Below, one piece after another: positions 53,191 to 62,295 of a DNA stretch of 64,000 bases. The position numbers and the translations under genes were made by a program. Source of the stretch: Candidatus Sericytochromatia bacterium (GTDB lineage: Bacteria; Cyanobacteriota; Sericytochromatia; S15B-MN24; JAQBPE01); assembly GCA_035285325.1 (NCBI GenBank), contig JAYKJB010000063.1:1-64000 (forward strand), in the 5' to 3' direction. Within the stretch, counting starts at the first letter, position 1, and every line of letters begins with the position of its first letter. The notes under the pieces are model-generated. The model saw nothing but the letters and a program-made list of their open reading frames with translations, was not told the DNA's origin and did not search any database.

Positions 53191-55082
53191 AAGCTGTCCA
53201 TTGGCTTGATTCGCGGGCTCTTGGGGGACGGCTTGGCAGAGGACGTCGGTGACGCCGAAGGGCTTCCCAGCGGGGCACTCGGTGACGGGCGGGGACTCTT
53301 CAGCAGCGGCTTGGGAGCTCGGCCGCTGTCTTTCAGGGTTCGGCTGCCGCTTTGAGGACGATTTCGCACCACTTCGAAGGTGGCGGGCTTGGTCAGCCCG
53401 GAGAATTCCCAAGGGCGATCAGCCAGGTTGGTGAGTTCGAATTTTTTGTCATCCACCAGTTTCACGGCGGACAGAATGTAACGGTAGGATTCACCCTCTC
53501 GCAGGAAATAAAGGTCCTTGACGTTGGGCAAGCTTGCCCCCGTTCCACTGGTCCAGGTTTCCCAGATGGTGTCTCCATCCGGCCCGGTCTTTTCGACGGC
53601 CAGACGGTAGGCCGTTACCTGGGTGCTGTGGGCCTCCCAGGTGAAGCGTGGATGCTTGCTGCGGTCCGCCGGGGTCACGCTGTCGGGTGCCTCCGGGAGC
53701 TTCAGCGAAACCTTGGGATCCGCCGCCTCCAGGTCGTGAACGTGGACGTGCGAGGTTTGGCCCGTTTCACTTTGCCCGGAAGCGGTCAAATGGTAGGTGG
53801 CTCCTTCCGGAAGCGGCGGGAGACGCAAGCGGAAATAGCCATCTTTCGCCACGGGGACACTCGCCAGCGGAATCTCACCATCCCCCACGACGATGGCGGC
53901 TTGCACCCGCGTGGGGCGCACGCCGGGAATCCCTTTCTTGGCGGCGATCGCCGCTTTCACCTCAGTCTCCTTGGCCGAACCCTCCACCGTGCCGGCAAAC
54001 AGCAGGGGAGCCGTCACGGCCCGCAGAATCAAGGTCGGCGAGACGGTTCTGCGCTCCCGTCCCTGCGACACGGGGACTTCCTTGACCATAGCGAAGGAGA
54101 CGATTTCCCCTTCCAGGTTGGTCGTCCAGGCGGCGGCGCTGTAGCTGCCGGAGGGCAAGCCTTTCATGCTGAAAGACCCGTTTTCGTCGGTCAGTTCACG
54201 ACCGCCCGCCAGTTTGCCGGCGACCGAGGACACCTCCACGTCGACCTTGGCGGCAGGTTGGTTGTTGGCGAGACGGACCACGCCTTTCATCTCATGCAAT
54301 TTTTTGAGGTCGGGCTCCAACGGCCGCAGGGGGATGTCCACCTCGGAGGGCATCGTGCCGATCAGGCTCAGGGCCTGGTAGCCAGGTGCCCAGACGGTCA
54401 GGTTGTAGGTGCCTTCGGGCAAGTCCTTGAACTCGAATTTACCCCGGGAGTCGACGCGGGCCGTGGTGGCCGGCTGAGCCGGCCCACTGGCAGTGGGCGG
54501 GGTGCCCGATGCGGCGGCGGCAGGCTCCACGGACGCCGTTGCCGAGCTCTGCGCGGCGGCACTGGCCGAAGGCCTGGCGTTGAGGGAGGTGGTGGCGGAG
54601 GCGTTGGCTGAGGCACTGGCCACGGGAGCGGGCAGAACGGGCGCCGTGGTCGTCTCGGCATCGGGAATGCGAGGATTGTCGGCTTGGGCGAGCATCCATT
54701 CGGCGGGGCCCCCGCCGCCACCCAAAGGGGGACTGGGCTCGTCCAGTTCTTCCTTGCCGGGTGAAGGAGCGGGAGGAATCGGCGTCGACAAACTCGTTGT
54801 CTGGACGCCTTCCACCACCACCAAGGCCTTCTCCACGGGTTCGCCCGTCAGACTGTCCAGCACCGTGCCGCGAATGGTGCGACGGGGCACGAGGGCATCG
54901 CCGGCCTTCTTGTCCTTGTCCTTGTCCGCCACGCCTGGGTTGGTCTGAGGCGGCAAGTTTGCGGCCCCTTGCCCCGGTACGCTGGTGGGGGAGCCGCCGC
55001 AACCGATCAAGATGGCAACGCCCACGCTCAAGGCGATCGCAAGGCGCCTCTTGCTGGCAATGGGTGCGTGAACAACGGGCAT
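53187..55082 (-). CDS. Lipoprotein with carboxypeptidase-regulatory-like domains
   Basis: The 631-aa lipoprotein has lipobox AILIGC (about residue 28) and a Pro/Ala-rich disordered spacer (100-210). Several beta-sandwich domains of the carboxypeptidase-regulatory/PEGA-like type follow: RGTVLDSLTGEPVEKALVVV, then GKFEFKDLPEGTYNLTVWAPG and MKGLPSGSYSAAAWT. These domains bind or scaffold rather than catalyse. The C terminus (from about 590) is a Ser/Pro/Lys low-complexity tail. ATG 55082 has GGAG 6 nt upstream. Probably a surface or periplasmic scaffold. Confidence 0.8.
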   Translation of the reverse strand: MPVVHAPIASKRRLAIALSVGVAILIGCGGSPTSVPGQGAANLPPQTNPGVADKDKDKKAGDALVPRRTIRGTVLDSLTGEPVEKALVVVEGVQTTSLSTPIPPAPSPGKEELDEPSPPLGGGGGPAEWMLAQADNPRIPDAETTTAPVLPAPVASASANASATTSLNARPSASAAAQSSATASVEPAAAASGTPPTASGPAQPATTARVDSRGKFEFKDLPEGTYNLTVWAPGYQALSLIGTMPSEVDIPLRPLEPDLKKLHEMKGVVRLANNQPAAKVDVEVSSVAGKLAGGRELTDENGSFSMKGLPSGSYSAAAWTTNLEGEIVSFAMVKEVPVSQGRERRTVSPTLILRAVTAPLLFAGTVEGSAKETEVKAAIAAKKGIPGVRPTRVQAAIVVGDGEIPLASVPVAKDGYFRLRLPPLPEGATYHLTASGQSETGQTSHVHVHDLEAADPKVSLKLPEAPDSVTPADRSKHPRFTWEAHSTQVTAYRLAVEKTGPDGDTIWETWTSGTGASLPNVKDLYFLREGESYRYILSAVKLVDDKKFELTNLADRPWEFSGLTKPATFEVVRNRPQSGSRTLKDSGRAPKPLLKSPRPSPSAPLGSPSASPTSSAKPSPKSPRIKPMDSL

Positions 55083-55171
55083 GTCTGACTCCATGTCAAG
55101 GTCGTTCGACTGACCCGTGATGGTACCACAGATCCAGTGTCATCACCGTTTCTCGGGAAGGCCTCGGCGTG

Positions 55172-55903
55172 CTAGCTCGCCCCATTCGAGGCGCTGGCGG
55201 ACTTCATGTCGCTGCGCGCGTGGTGAAGGGCCGTATGGGCCAGGCGCGTCGGCTCCGGCAACCTGTAACCCTGGCAACAGGAGGCCACGAATTCCTGAGC
55301 GGACTTGCGATTGACCAGGTGCCCCACCGAGATGAACAGGGGCGCGACCCGATTCTTCGATCGGAAGACCACGCCGATAATCTCGCCTTGCCACACCAGC
55401 GAGGAATGCGAACCCGCCGTGATTTCTGGTTCCACATAACTGCCGACCAGGGCGCTGCGTGAACAGCCGATGGTTGGCTTGTCCAGCAGAACGCCCAGGT
55501 GCGAGGCCACGCCGAGGCGGTGCGGGTGTGCAATGCCGGGCCCGTCTACCAGGAGCAGGTCAGGCAAGGCTTCAAGACGTTCCAGGGCCGCCAAAATGGC
55601 CGGAACTTCCCGAAACGAGAGCAGGCCTGGGATGAAAGGAAAGGTCACGCGATGCTCGATCGTGATTTCTTCCAGCAGCGCCAGGTCCGGATATCTCAGA
55701 ACGCTGACAGCCACCACCAGCACATCGCTGAAGCGGGAGTGGGCGATCTCGATCCCCCCGACGGTCTGGACCTTGCCGTCCCACTCCGTTTCTCGGACAC
55801 GAGCCTGCAAATCCTTTTGAATCTGCTGTGCTTCGAAAGGGGATACATCCCAGCGGTGTTCGTGAAACAGGGGAATCGTCAAGGAGCTACTCCAGGCAGG
55901 CAC
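55172..55903 (-). CDS. nfi: Endonuclease V (deoxyinosine 3' endonuclease)
   Basis: The 243-aa repair nuclease matches Nfi along most of its length: FPFIPGLLSFREVPAI (catalytic Glu), LLLVDGPGIAHPHRLGVASHLG (catalytic Asp and His; two parts) and the YRLPEPTRLAH end. It nicks DNA next to deoxyinosine. The first catalytic Asp (E. coli Asp35, in GADV) is replaced by Glu here (GGIEIAH), so metal geometry may differ or activity may be reduced. GTG start with GGGGGAAA upstream. The gene stands between a lipoprotein and the calcium antiporter. Confidence 0.88.
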   Translation of the reverse strand: MPAWSSSLTIPLFHEHRWDVSPFEAQQIQKDLQARVRETEWDGKVQTVGGIEIAHSRFSDVLVVAVSVLRYPDLALLEEITIEHRVTFPFIPGLLSFREVPAILAALERLEALPDLLLVDGPGIAHPHRLGVASHLGVLLDKPTIGCSRSALVGSYVEPEITAGSHSSLVWQGEIIGVVFRSKNRVAPLFISVGHLVNRKSAQEFVASCCQGYRLPEPTRLAHTALHHARSDMKSASASNGAS

Positions 55904-55980
55904 GGTTTCCCCCTTATACCCGCCCCCTGCACGCGCCTGGTTGGTTCATAAAACTTGATATACGGAACGTCCCCGTCCCT

Positions 55981-57039
55981 TCAATGCAAGAAGAAGGCCA
56001 CTGCCAGAATTCCGTAGGTGGCGAGCAGCATGAAACCCTCCAGCCAGTTGGACTCCCCATCGAGGGTGATGAAGTTGGCGATCACAACCGACATCACGAC
56101 CGCCATCACCTCGAATGTGTCGAACGAGAGGGTCAGCGGACGCCCCATGAACCAACCGGCAATCACCAGCATGGGGGCGATCAAGAGAGCAATCTGGGTC
56201 GTGGAACCGATGGCGATTCCCAGCGACAGGTCCATTTTGTTCTTCATGGCCACCGTGACTGCCGTCATATGTTCCGCGGCATTGCCGACCAGCGGGACGA
56301 GAATCACGCCGATGAAGAAGGCCGACAGTCCCCAAGCGTGGGTGACGTGTTCGATCGAGCCCACCATGATTTCTGACATCCAGGCGACCAGCAGCGTCGA
56401 GCCGAGCAGCATGCCGACGGCTGTGCGCAGTGCCAGGGTCGGGGCTTCGTGGGGGTCGTGCTGCCCCTCGCCTCCCGCGTAGAGATCGGCGTGCGTTTTC
56501 AAGGCAAAGATCAGATTGGCGACGTACACCCCGATCAGCACCAACGCCACCAGAACGGAGAATTCCCAGACCTTGGGATGGGCCACCTTGACGGCGCGCG
56601 TGTGCCAGTCGAACGCGGCAGGAACCAGCAAGCCCACCACCGCCAGGGTCAGAAGGGAGGTGTTGAGACCAGCCACGGTGCGGTTGAACACCAGGGTGGG
56701 GGTCTTCAATCCGCCCACAAAAATGGCCATGCCGAGCACGAATAGAATGTTGCCGATGATCGAGCCCGTGATCGAGGCCTGGACCACCTGATAGAGACCC
56801 GCGTGGAGGGCGAACACGGCAATGATGAATTCGGTCGCGTTGCCGAAGGTCGCGTTCAGCAAGCCCCCGATGCCAGGCCCGGTTCTGAGGGCAATTTCCT
56901 CCGTGGCCGTGCCCATCATCTTGGCCAATGGGACGATCGCCAACAGCGAGAGGACAAAGGTGATCGTGGGGTCGGCGTGGACCCACTTCGCGGCAATGGC
57001 AGCGGGAATGAAAAGAAGAAGGGCGTAGAGGAATTTCAT
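55981..57039 (-). CDS. Ca2+/H+ antiporter, CAX type
   Basis: The 352-aa membrane protein has about eleven helices and the two CaCA alpha repeats: [16 protein letters not shown] and [15 protein letters not shown], whose acidic residues coordinate Ca2+. It also has the cytoplasmic acidic/His loop of bacterial CAX ([12 protein letters not shown]) at about 205-220. It exports Ca2+ in exchange for protons. ATG 57039 is the obvious start of the first helix. The next gene upstream is a small c-type cytochrome-like lipoprotein, whose link is unclear. Confidence 0.92.
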   Translation of the reverse strand: MKFLYALLLFIPAAIAAKWVHADPTITFVLSLLAIVPLAKMMGTATEEIALRTGPGIGGLLNATFGNATEFIIAVFALHAGLYQVVQASITGSIIGNILFVLGMAIFVGGLKTPTLVFNRTVAGLNTSLLTLAVVGLLVPAAFDWHTRAVKVAHPKVWEFSVLVALVLIGVYVANLIFALKTHADLYAGGEGQHDPHEAPTLALRTAVGMLLGSTLLVAWMSEIMVGSIEHVTHAWGLSAFFIGVILVPLVGNAAEHMTAVTVAMKNKMDLSLGIAIGSTTQIALLIAPMLVIAGWFMGRPLTLSFDTFEVMAVVMSVVIANFITLDGESNWLEGFMLLATYGILAVAFFLH

Positions 57040-57071
57040 GAGGGTCTCTTCGGGCTGATTGGTGCGCGTGG

Positions 57072-57410
57072 TCAGTACCTGGCAGGCAAATCGAACTGGT
57101 AGTACTTGTCGTTGAGGTAGCGGGTCAGGTCAAAGATATCCTGAGTGGTGTAATTGCCCTCTCCTCCAACCACCTGCTCGTAGTATGCACGCACCGTGTT
57201 GGTTAATTCCTTGATGTCACTGGTGCGTGGGTCGGCGAAGACATCGGCTGGGTGACAGGTTTTGGCGCAATTGGCCTTGTACAGGCGTGCGCCTCGGTCA
57301 GGGTCGGCGACCAGGGTCCGTTCGTAGTCCAGCGGCTCGCGGCAACCCCAACTGACCAGCCCCCACACGGCGAGCGTCAGGGCGGCGGTGCGACTCATCG
57401 GGTGAAACAT
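57072..57410 (-). CDS. Small cytochrome-c-like lipoprotein with CXXXCH site
   Basis: The 112-aa protein has a lipobox (VSWGC) and a mature domain of about 90 residues that looks like a monohaem cytochrome c: GARLYKANCAKTCHPAD near its start and helix YTTQDIFDLTRYLND near its end, with candidate axial Met absent. The haem site reads C-A-K-T-C-H, that is CXXXCH with one extra residue. Such sites are known but rare. ATG 57410 has AAGG 8 nt upstream. Role probably electron transfer or haem sensing at the membrane; unproved. Confidence 0.75.
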   Translation of the reverse strand: MFHPMSRTAALTLAVWGLVSWGCREPLDYERTLVADPDRGARLYKANCAKTCHPADVFADPRTSDIKELTNTVRAYYEQVVGGEGNYTTQDIFDLTRYLNDKYYQFDLPARY

Positions 57411-57453
57411 GGGTCAGGCCTTCGTGCGCGGAGCAACTGGGTGGAAAAATCGG

Positions 57454-57933
57454 TCAACGGGAACGCGGAAAGACCGCACGAACCGGATAGTCGACCACGC
57501 CCAAGGGCGTTTCGAAATGGGCCAGGCCCTCCAGTTTCCAGCTGATGGTCTTGCGCAGCAGCAACCACTGACGCAAGGGCGCGGCCATGTCCGCATAGGC
57601 CAGACCCACGCGAACGAAGACGGGCCGATCCTGCCCCGGTGGCACCTCGATCGTCTGTGATGTGCTTCCCTGAAGCATTTTCAAGTCGTTGGCATACAGC
57701 GAGTAGTCCAGTCGGTCCAGTACCACCGCGTGGTCACCCGGGTTGTGAACGCGCAGGGTCACCGCAAATTCTGCGCCCGCCAGGTCCAGGCCAACAATCT
57801 GGGCGTTGACCAGGGAAAACGTCGCCTGCTCGATCGCTCGTCGCTGCACGTAGGCCTGATAGACGGCACAGCCCGTGAGCATCGGCAGGCACGCCAACGC
57901 CAGCAGAAAAAGCCATCTGGAAGCTCGATTCAT
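57454..57933 (-). CDS. LEA14-type lipoprotein
   Basis: The 159-aa lipoprotein has lipobox MLTGC and a WHy/LEA14-like domain: strand-rich, with VTLRVHNPGDHAVVLDRLDYSLYAND, the typical N-P motif of these desiccation/stress-related proteins. Function in bacteria is unknown; a structural or lipid-related role in the periplasm is usual speculation. It precedes the cytochrome gene by about 40 bp in the same direction. Confidence 0.8.
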   Translation of the reverse strand: MNRASRWLFLLALACLPMLTGCAVYQAYVQRRAIEQATFSLVNAQIVGLDLAGAEFAVTLRVHNPGDHAVVLDRLDYSLYANDLKMLQGSTSQTIEVPPGQDRPVFVRVGLAYADMAAPLRQWLLLRKTISWKLEGLAHFETPLGVVDYPVRAVFPRSR

Positions 57934-57963
57934 CGGGTCACCTCATCTGGCTGGGAACAGTTG

Positions 57964-60897
57964 CTAAAACCATACGCCGTGAAGTGGTTTCCACGCCAGG
58001 GAATAGCCGAGCCCGACGCGAAATTCGAGATTGCTCCCGAGGATGGCCGTTTCGGGAACCTTTCCCGTGAACAGAAACCAGTCGGCTCCCACATTCAGGG
58101 TGAATCGCTCCCAGAGAGGGATCGCGATGCCCGCATTCAGAAGCGCGGACAGTCCCAGGCGGTCGGGCGTGTCGGTGGCGGTCGGAAAATATCGGAACAC
58201 TTCCATCCCGGTTCTCACCTTCGCCTGGGTCAATGGTGTCAGGCTGCGCTCGAGGCCACCGGCCAGGTACAACCCTGGCTCCAGCATGCCCGGATTGGCG
58301 AGGTCATTCTTCAGGGCTGCCCCGACGCGCCAATCCCGCACCGCTCCACCGGGGGCATAGACCAGGCCGCCGATGGCGGCGAGTTCGGAACGGCGAGGTT
58401 TGACCAGCTGGTCGGTGCTGTCTGGAACGAACTCGGTGGTGTAGTTCCAGCTGGCGAAGGGCACGGCGGCCCCCCCGGGGAGGGGGACGGCGATTCGCTT
58501 GAGCCGGATTTCACTGCTGAGATTCAACTCGTCGTCGGTCTCTTGATTGACCTCTTGCCCTGAGCGATTCAAGGACTGCCTTTTATAGACGGCTCGCGCG
58601 CGGTTTTCGAAGGCCCAATCCCGGGAGTCGTAGAGCACGGACAGCTTCGCGCGGCCTCCCAGCGTCTGGCTGGAGGGAGCCGTCACCCGGGTGTTGCGCA
58701 CCTGAGAGAAGGCCGAGTGACCAGAGGCGTTCAGGGCATTGGTCAGAAGTTCCCCATCCTCGAGTCGGAGAGACCAGCGAGCGGGAGAATCCTCCGCATT
58801 CGCCAGACACCAGGCCAGCAATTCTCGCCGGTAGGACTCGTTGAACTGTCCACGGTGCCGACCCTTGAGTTCTTTCAGGCAGCTGATGACGTGGTCACGC
58901 AGGCCCATGGGGATTCCCTTTTGCGCGGGGTGCAGCTCCGCGTGGTGTAACCATTTCCACTGGTTCACGGTGGGGCTGTCGCCCAGCAACGCGGCCACCT
59001 CCGGCAGGCGGGTGGTCGCGTCCGTGGTGGTCAATCGATACCAGTCATCATCCCGGATGGAGGCCCCCATCAGCGTCTCTGATGAGGGGTCGAGGCCGGC
59101 CCAGCCCAGGCCCGGTTGGCGCAGCCCGGCCAGGGCTCGCAGGGTTTTGCCCGCTACGCGCACGTCCACTAACTGGTCGGGAAATTCCAACCAGCCTTCG
59201 ACCGTCAAACGACTGACGGGACCAAAGACCCGCTGTCGCAGGGGCAACCGCCTCACGAAGGCCGCCTCCGCGTGGGTGGTTCGCCAGAGCATCTGGGCGA
59301 TCAGGCGGTTCCATAGCGTTTCGGTCACACGTGAACTGGGCAGGGCCACGCTGTCTGGTGGAACCAGCGGGTGCAGGTCGCGAATGTCCGGCAGCAGCAA
59401 CTCCCGACTGCGCCGCTGCTGGTCGGCTTTGATGGCGTCAAGCAAGGCTCTGGCATGCGGGTCATGGGGGAGCTGGTCCGTGACCAGGATGGCACGGTTG
59501 GTAATTTCGGACAGGAGTTTGGGACCGGCGGGCGATCCACGGAAGGTCGCGGTGAGATGACCGACCCGGTTCGGGCTCGAGCGTGCCAGCAGAAGGCTGC
59601 TCCTCACGCGGGTTCGTGCCTGGCCCGCCAGCCTGGTGGATTCGGTGATGACCTCCCCCGGGGTGCCTTCCATGTCGGCCAGAACGGCCGACGCGCCGTT
59701 CAGGTGCTGCAGCATTTGCAACCGCTCATCCTGGATGTTGGAGGCCAGCACCACCCATTCCGGTCGGCTGGACAGTGGCATTTGCTCGAATTGCCGCAAA
59801 ATTTTGCGTGCCGCTTCGATCGGTTCTTCGACCTTCCAGAATGATGACTTCCCGGCCAGGCCCGCCGAGGTGAAGGCCCGGTCGTCCACCAGGCCGACCA
59901 CCGCCACCGATACGCCATCCAGCTGACGCGTCAGCACGGGCGGCGGCGAGCGAAACTCCGGATTTTGGGGGGTTAAATTTGCGGCGAAAACCGGCACGGC
60001 CTCCGTGAGTCGGCTCCACTCGGCCGCATCCAGCGCGAGTTCCGCCTCGGCTGGGACCATGCCGTCGAGTTGGAGGCTGGCCAGTCGGGTCATCGAGAAC
60101 GCCCGACGTTGTCGTGTCGACTCTGACGTTCCGAATTCGACCGCGTTTCCCAGGTCCAGGGCGATCGCCCGTCCGGCCGCTGCCCGTTTCATCCTGGATT
60201 GAAGCCATTGCCGGCGCAGCCCCTCTCCCAGGGTTCGCCCGATCGTCATGATGGTGGCCGGAGCATCCCCTGTGGGTTCTCGGCGAATGCGCACGGCCGC
60301 GGCCGGTACCATCTCCCAGGCACGTCGATGGAGTGGTTCGGACGAGGAGAGGGGCGTGTCTTCCAGATTGACCAGGGCCAAACGAGTGCCTGCGGCGCTG
60401 CGAAGCGTGTGGTGACGTGCCTGGACCAGGCGGATGTCGTCATAACCGCCGTGGCGCCGGTAGGCCTGCTCCAACCAGCCGAGGCCCCACGGCCTCGAAG
60501 CGGTCGGCGTTTCCAGCAAATAGGCATAGTCAGAGCGCAGCAAAGGCAGGGGCTGGCTGCGCTCGAATCGGGGTTGACCGTGCGAGAAGAATTGCTGAAC
60601 ATCCTCGCGCGTCAGTGGACCCTGTTCCGTGTAGAGGTACATGTTGCCACTGCGAAACACATTGTCCGAGAGCATCCCGACCGGTTGGACGGGATCTTGC
60701 TCCGACAGCTGGTGGAGTGGCGTCAGTTCCGCAAAGTCGAGTCGCGCATGAAACGTGCCCTGGCTTTGGCCGGTGTAGATGATCTGCGGGTGATGCTCGC
60801 TGGCTGACGGGCTGTTGGGCTGGCCCCAGGCGGGCGCTGGCGTCACCAGCAGGATCAGCAGGCTCGCCGTCGACCATCCGCGGCCATCAAACCACAC
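57964..60897 (-). CDS. 5'-nucleotidase-like protein fused to an outer-membrane barrel
   Basis: The 977-aa product has a signal peptide (hydrophobic core about 12-24). Residues about 40-420 resemble the metallophosphatase half of UshA-type nucleotidases, and 480-680 the 5'-nucleotidase C-terminal domain (LVDVRVAGKTLRAL, then DDDWYRLTTTDATT). The metal motifs are lost: the usual TNDxHG start reads YTGQSQGTF and no GNHE is found. The last 300 residues are amphipathic strands ending in WF, an outer-membrane barrel. GTG 60897 was chosen because it starts a normal signal peptide; the frame stays open to 60981. I expect a surface-exposed, non-hydrolytic protein. Confidence 0.68.
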   Translation of the reverse strand: MWFDGRGWSTASLLILLVTPAPAWGQPNSPSASEHHPQIIYTGQSQGTFHARLDFAELTPLHQLSEQDPVQPVGMLSDNVFRSGNMYLYTEQGPLTREDVQQFFSHGQPRFERSQPLPLLRSDYAYLLETPTASRPWGLGWLEQAYRRHGGYDDIRLVQARHHTLRSAAGTRLALVNLEDTPLSSSEPLHRRAWEMVPAAAVRIRREPTGDAPATIMTIGRTLGEGLRRQWLQSRMKRAAAGRAIALDLGNAVEFGTSESTRQRRAFSMTRLASLQLDGMVPAEAELALDAAEWSRLTEAVPVFAANLTPQNPEFRSPPPVLTRQLDGVSVAVVGLVDDRAFTSAGLAGKSSFWKVEEPIEAARKILRQFEQMPLSSRPEWVVLASNIQDERLQMLQHLNGASAVLADMEGTPGEVITESTRLAGQARTRVRSSLLLARSSPNRVGHLTATFRGSPAGPKLLSEITNRAILVTDQLPHDPHARALLDAIKADQQRRSRELLLPDIRDLHPLVPPDSVALPSSRVTETLWNRLIAQMLWRTTHAEAAFVRRLPLRQRVFGPVSRLTVEGWLEFPDQLVDVRVAGKTLRALAGLRQPGLGWAGLDPSSETLMGASIRDDDWYRLTTTDATTRLPEVAALLGDSPTVNQWKWLHHAELHPAQKGIPMGLRDHVISCLKELKGRHRGQFNESYRRELLAWCLANAEDSPARWSLRLEDGELLTNALNASGHSAFSQVRNTRVTAPSSQTLGGRAKLSVLYDSRDWAFENRARAVYKRQSLNRSGQEVNQETDDELNLSSEIRLKRIAVPLPGGAAVPFASWNYTTEFVPDSTDQLVKPRRSELAAIGGLVYAPGGAVRDWRVGAALKNDLANPGMLEPGLYLAGGLERSLTPLTQAKVRTGMEVFRYFPTATDTPDRLGLSALLNAGIAIPLWERFTLNVGADWFLFTGKVPETAILGSNLEFRVGLGYSLAWKPLHGVWF

Positions 60898-60952
60898 GGG
60901 CCAAGGAACTTGGCCCCTGCGCTCGTGTTGTTTCCAGCCAGTGGCGCGATGA

Positions 60953-61738
60953 CTATCTGAAGAGTTGCCCGATCTGGCCAATCAAGTTTCCGATCTGCGT
61001 GATGGGATCGGCGCCATAACCCGGGTAACCTCCGTAGCCTGGGGGAGGTGCCCCATAGCCCGGTGTGTGGCCGTAGCTTGGGGGTTGATAAGCAGGGGGC
61101 GCGATCATCAGGGCGGCTTGCCCGAGGGCGGCCAGTTCCCGGTTACTCGGTACGGCCGGTGCGTGGTAGGTTCCCATCGCGTACTGGACCGACGCGGCGT
61201 GCAAGGTCAGCAGGAACGGTCCTCGCAGAACCCAGTCGTTCACATCCCCCGGTGCGCCATACTGTCCCAACCAGCTGAGCGCGGCCAGGCGATGAAGGGG
61301 CATTCGGCCCATCGTCTGATCCTGGTATGCCAATTGCAGGAGGCGAGCGTGGTCGGGCCGCATGCCGGGGACCCGCATGAATTGCTCCCGTACGGCATAC
61401 GCGTGGAGGCGCTGTTCGGGGATCTTGGTCAGGCTGGAGGCGATCGCGCGGGTCCACGCATAGCGGGTCCAGAAGCGGACCCCACCGAGTTGCATCAAGC
61501 CTCGATTCAAGGCCCATCCGTCGTAGGGATGGTCAAAAATGTGGTCGCGAGGATGCAAATAATTCCAGTTGTAGCCGTTGTTCTGCGGCCATACGGCGCT
61601 GGCGACGACGCCCTGTGGGCCCGAGCCCGCCGGCCCAGCCGTGGCAAGTTCGGCGGCGGCGGAAGCGGCAGACCATTGTGACGCTTGGCGCGTGGCTGGA
61701 GAAAGAAGGATGGGGCTCATCGGGGAGACGGTTTGCAT
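60953..61738 (-). CDS. Unknown protein with a Gly/Tyr/Pro-rich tail
   Basis: The 261-aa product has no clear signal peptide. Residues 60-200 are Trp/Tyr-rich helices; the segment FMRVPGMRPDHARLLQLAYQ resembles the PGIGPxxAxxL helix-hairpin of DUF4332, but the match is partial. The C-terminal 60 residues are Gly/Tyr/Pro-rich (PPGYGGYPGYG), then a short repeat-like helix (IGNLIGQIGQLF). ATG 61738 has GAGG 8 nt upstream. It is divergent from rpsU and may share an AT-rich promoter region (61800-61860). Confidence 0.7.
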   Translation of the reverse strand: MQTVSPMSPILLSPATRQASQWSAASAAAELATAGPAGSGPQGVVASAVWPQNNGYNWNYLHPRDHIFDHPYDGWALNRGLMQLGGVRFWTRYAWTRAIASSLTKIPEQRLHAYAVREQFMRVPGMRPDHARLLQLAYQDQTMGRMPLHRLAALSWLGQYGAPGDVNDWVLRGPFLLTLHAASVQYAMGTYHAPAVPSNRELAALGQAALMIAPPAYQPPSYGHTPGYGAPPPGYGGYPGYGADPITQIGNLIGQIGQLFR

Positions 61739-61861
61739 CGTGGCAACCTCGGGCGATTCAGGACGGTGTCCACGGGCTTTATCGCCCTGGTCAGGCGTGA
61801 TCTTTCCAGAAATTGGTAAATTAAAGGTTAAGAATGATGAAAGAAAGGTGTCGATCGTCAT

Positions 61862-61890
61862 TTGCCTCGTTCGGCATTTGCCCGTATAAT
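61862..61890 (+). promoter_or_regulatory. Sigma-70 promoter for rpsU
   Basis: TTGCCT (61862-61867) and TATAAT (61885-61890) are separated by exactly 17 bp. The leader to the rpsU start is about 88 nt. It is one of the strongest promoters in the window. Confidence 0.75.
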
Positions 61891-61985
61891 GAAACCCTGT
61901 CGCGGCTCCCTTACTACCCAGCAGCAGCCACAATTTCGGGACATCCGGGCGACAGAGAGTCTGGCTGCGGGGGGGGTGAATTCAT

Positions 61986-62159
61986 TTGGCAGAAGTTCGC
62001 GTTGGCGAAAATGAGCCCATCGAGAGCGCTCTGAAGCGGTTCAAGAAGAAGATCCAGAAGGCTGGCATCTTGTCCGAGATCAAGCGCCGTGAGCGCTACG
62101 AAAAGCCCAGCGTCCGTCGGAAGAAGAAGTCGGAAGCTGCGCGGAAGCGTCACAGCTAG
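61986..62159 (+). CDS. rpsU: 30S ribosomal protein S21
   Basis: The 57-aa protein is S21: [20 protein letters not shown] near the start, a basic helix ([17 protein letters not shown]) and a Lys/Arg-rich tail ([14 protein letters not shown]). S21 helps in base pairing of the anti-Shine-Dalgarno during initiation. It starts at TTG with a G-rich GGGGTGA 7 nt upstream. It precedes phoH, an arrangement common in Firmicutes and Cyanobacteria-related lineages. Confidence 0.93.
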   Translation: MAEVRVGENEPIESALKRFKKKIQKAGILSEIKRRERYEKPSVRRKKKSEAARKRHS

Positions 62160-62295
62160 GTTGTGACTCATCCAATTTGTTCCAATTCTGGGTGCGGCGG
62201 GGCTTTGGTCCTGTCGCGCCCTTTTTGATTCGGTACCCCAGCTTGCGTGACGCATCGTGCGGGACGAATTCGGCCGATGGCGTCAGGAGTTCCCT

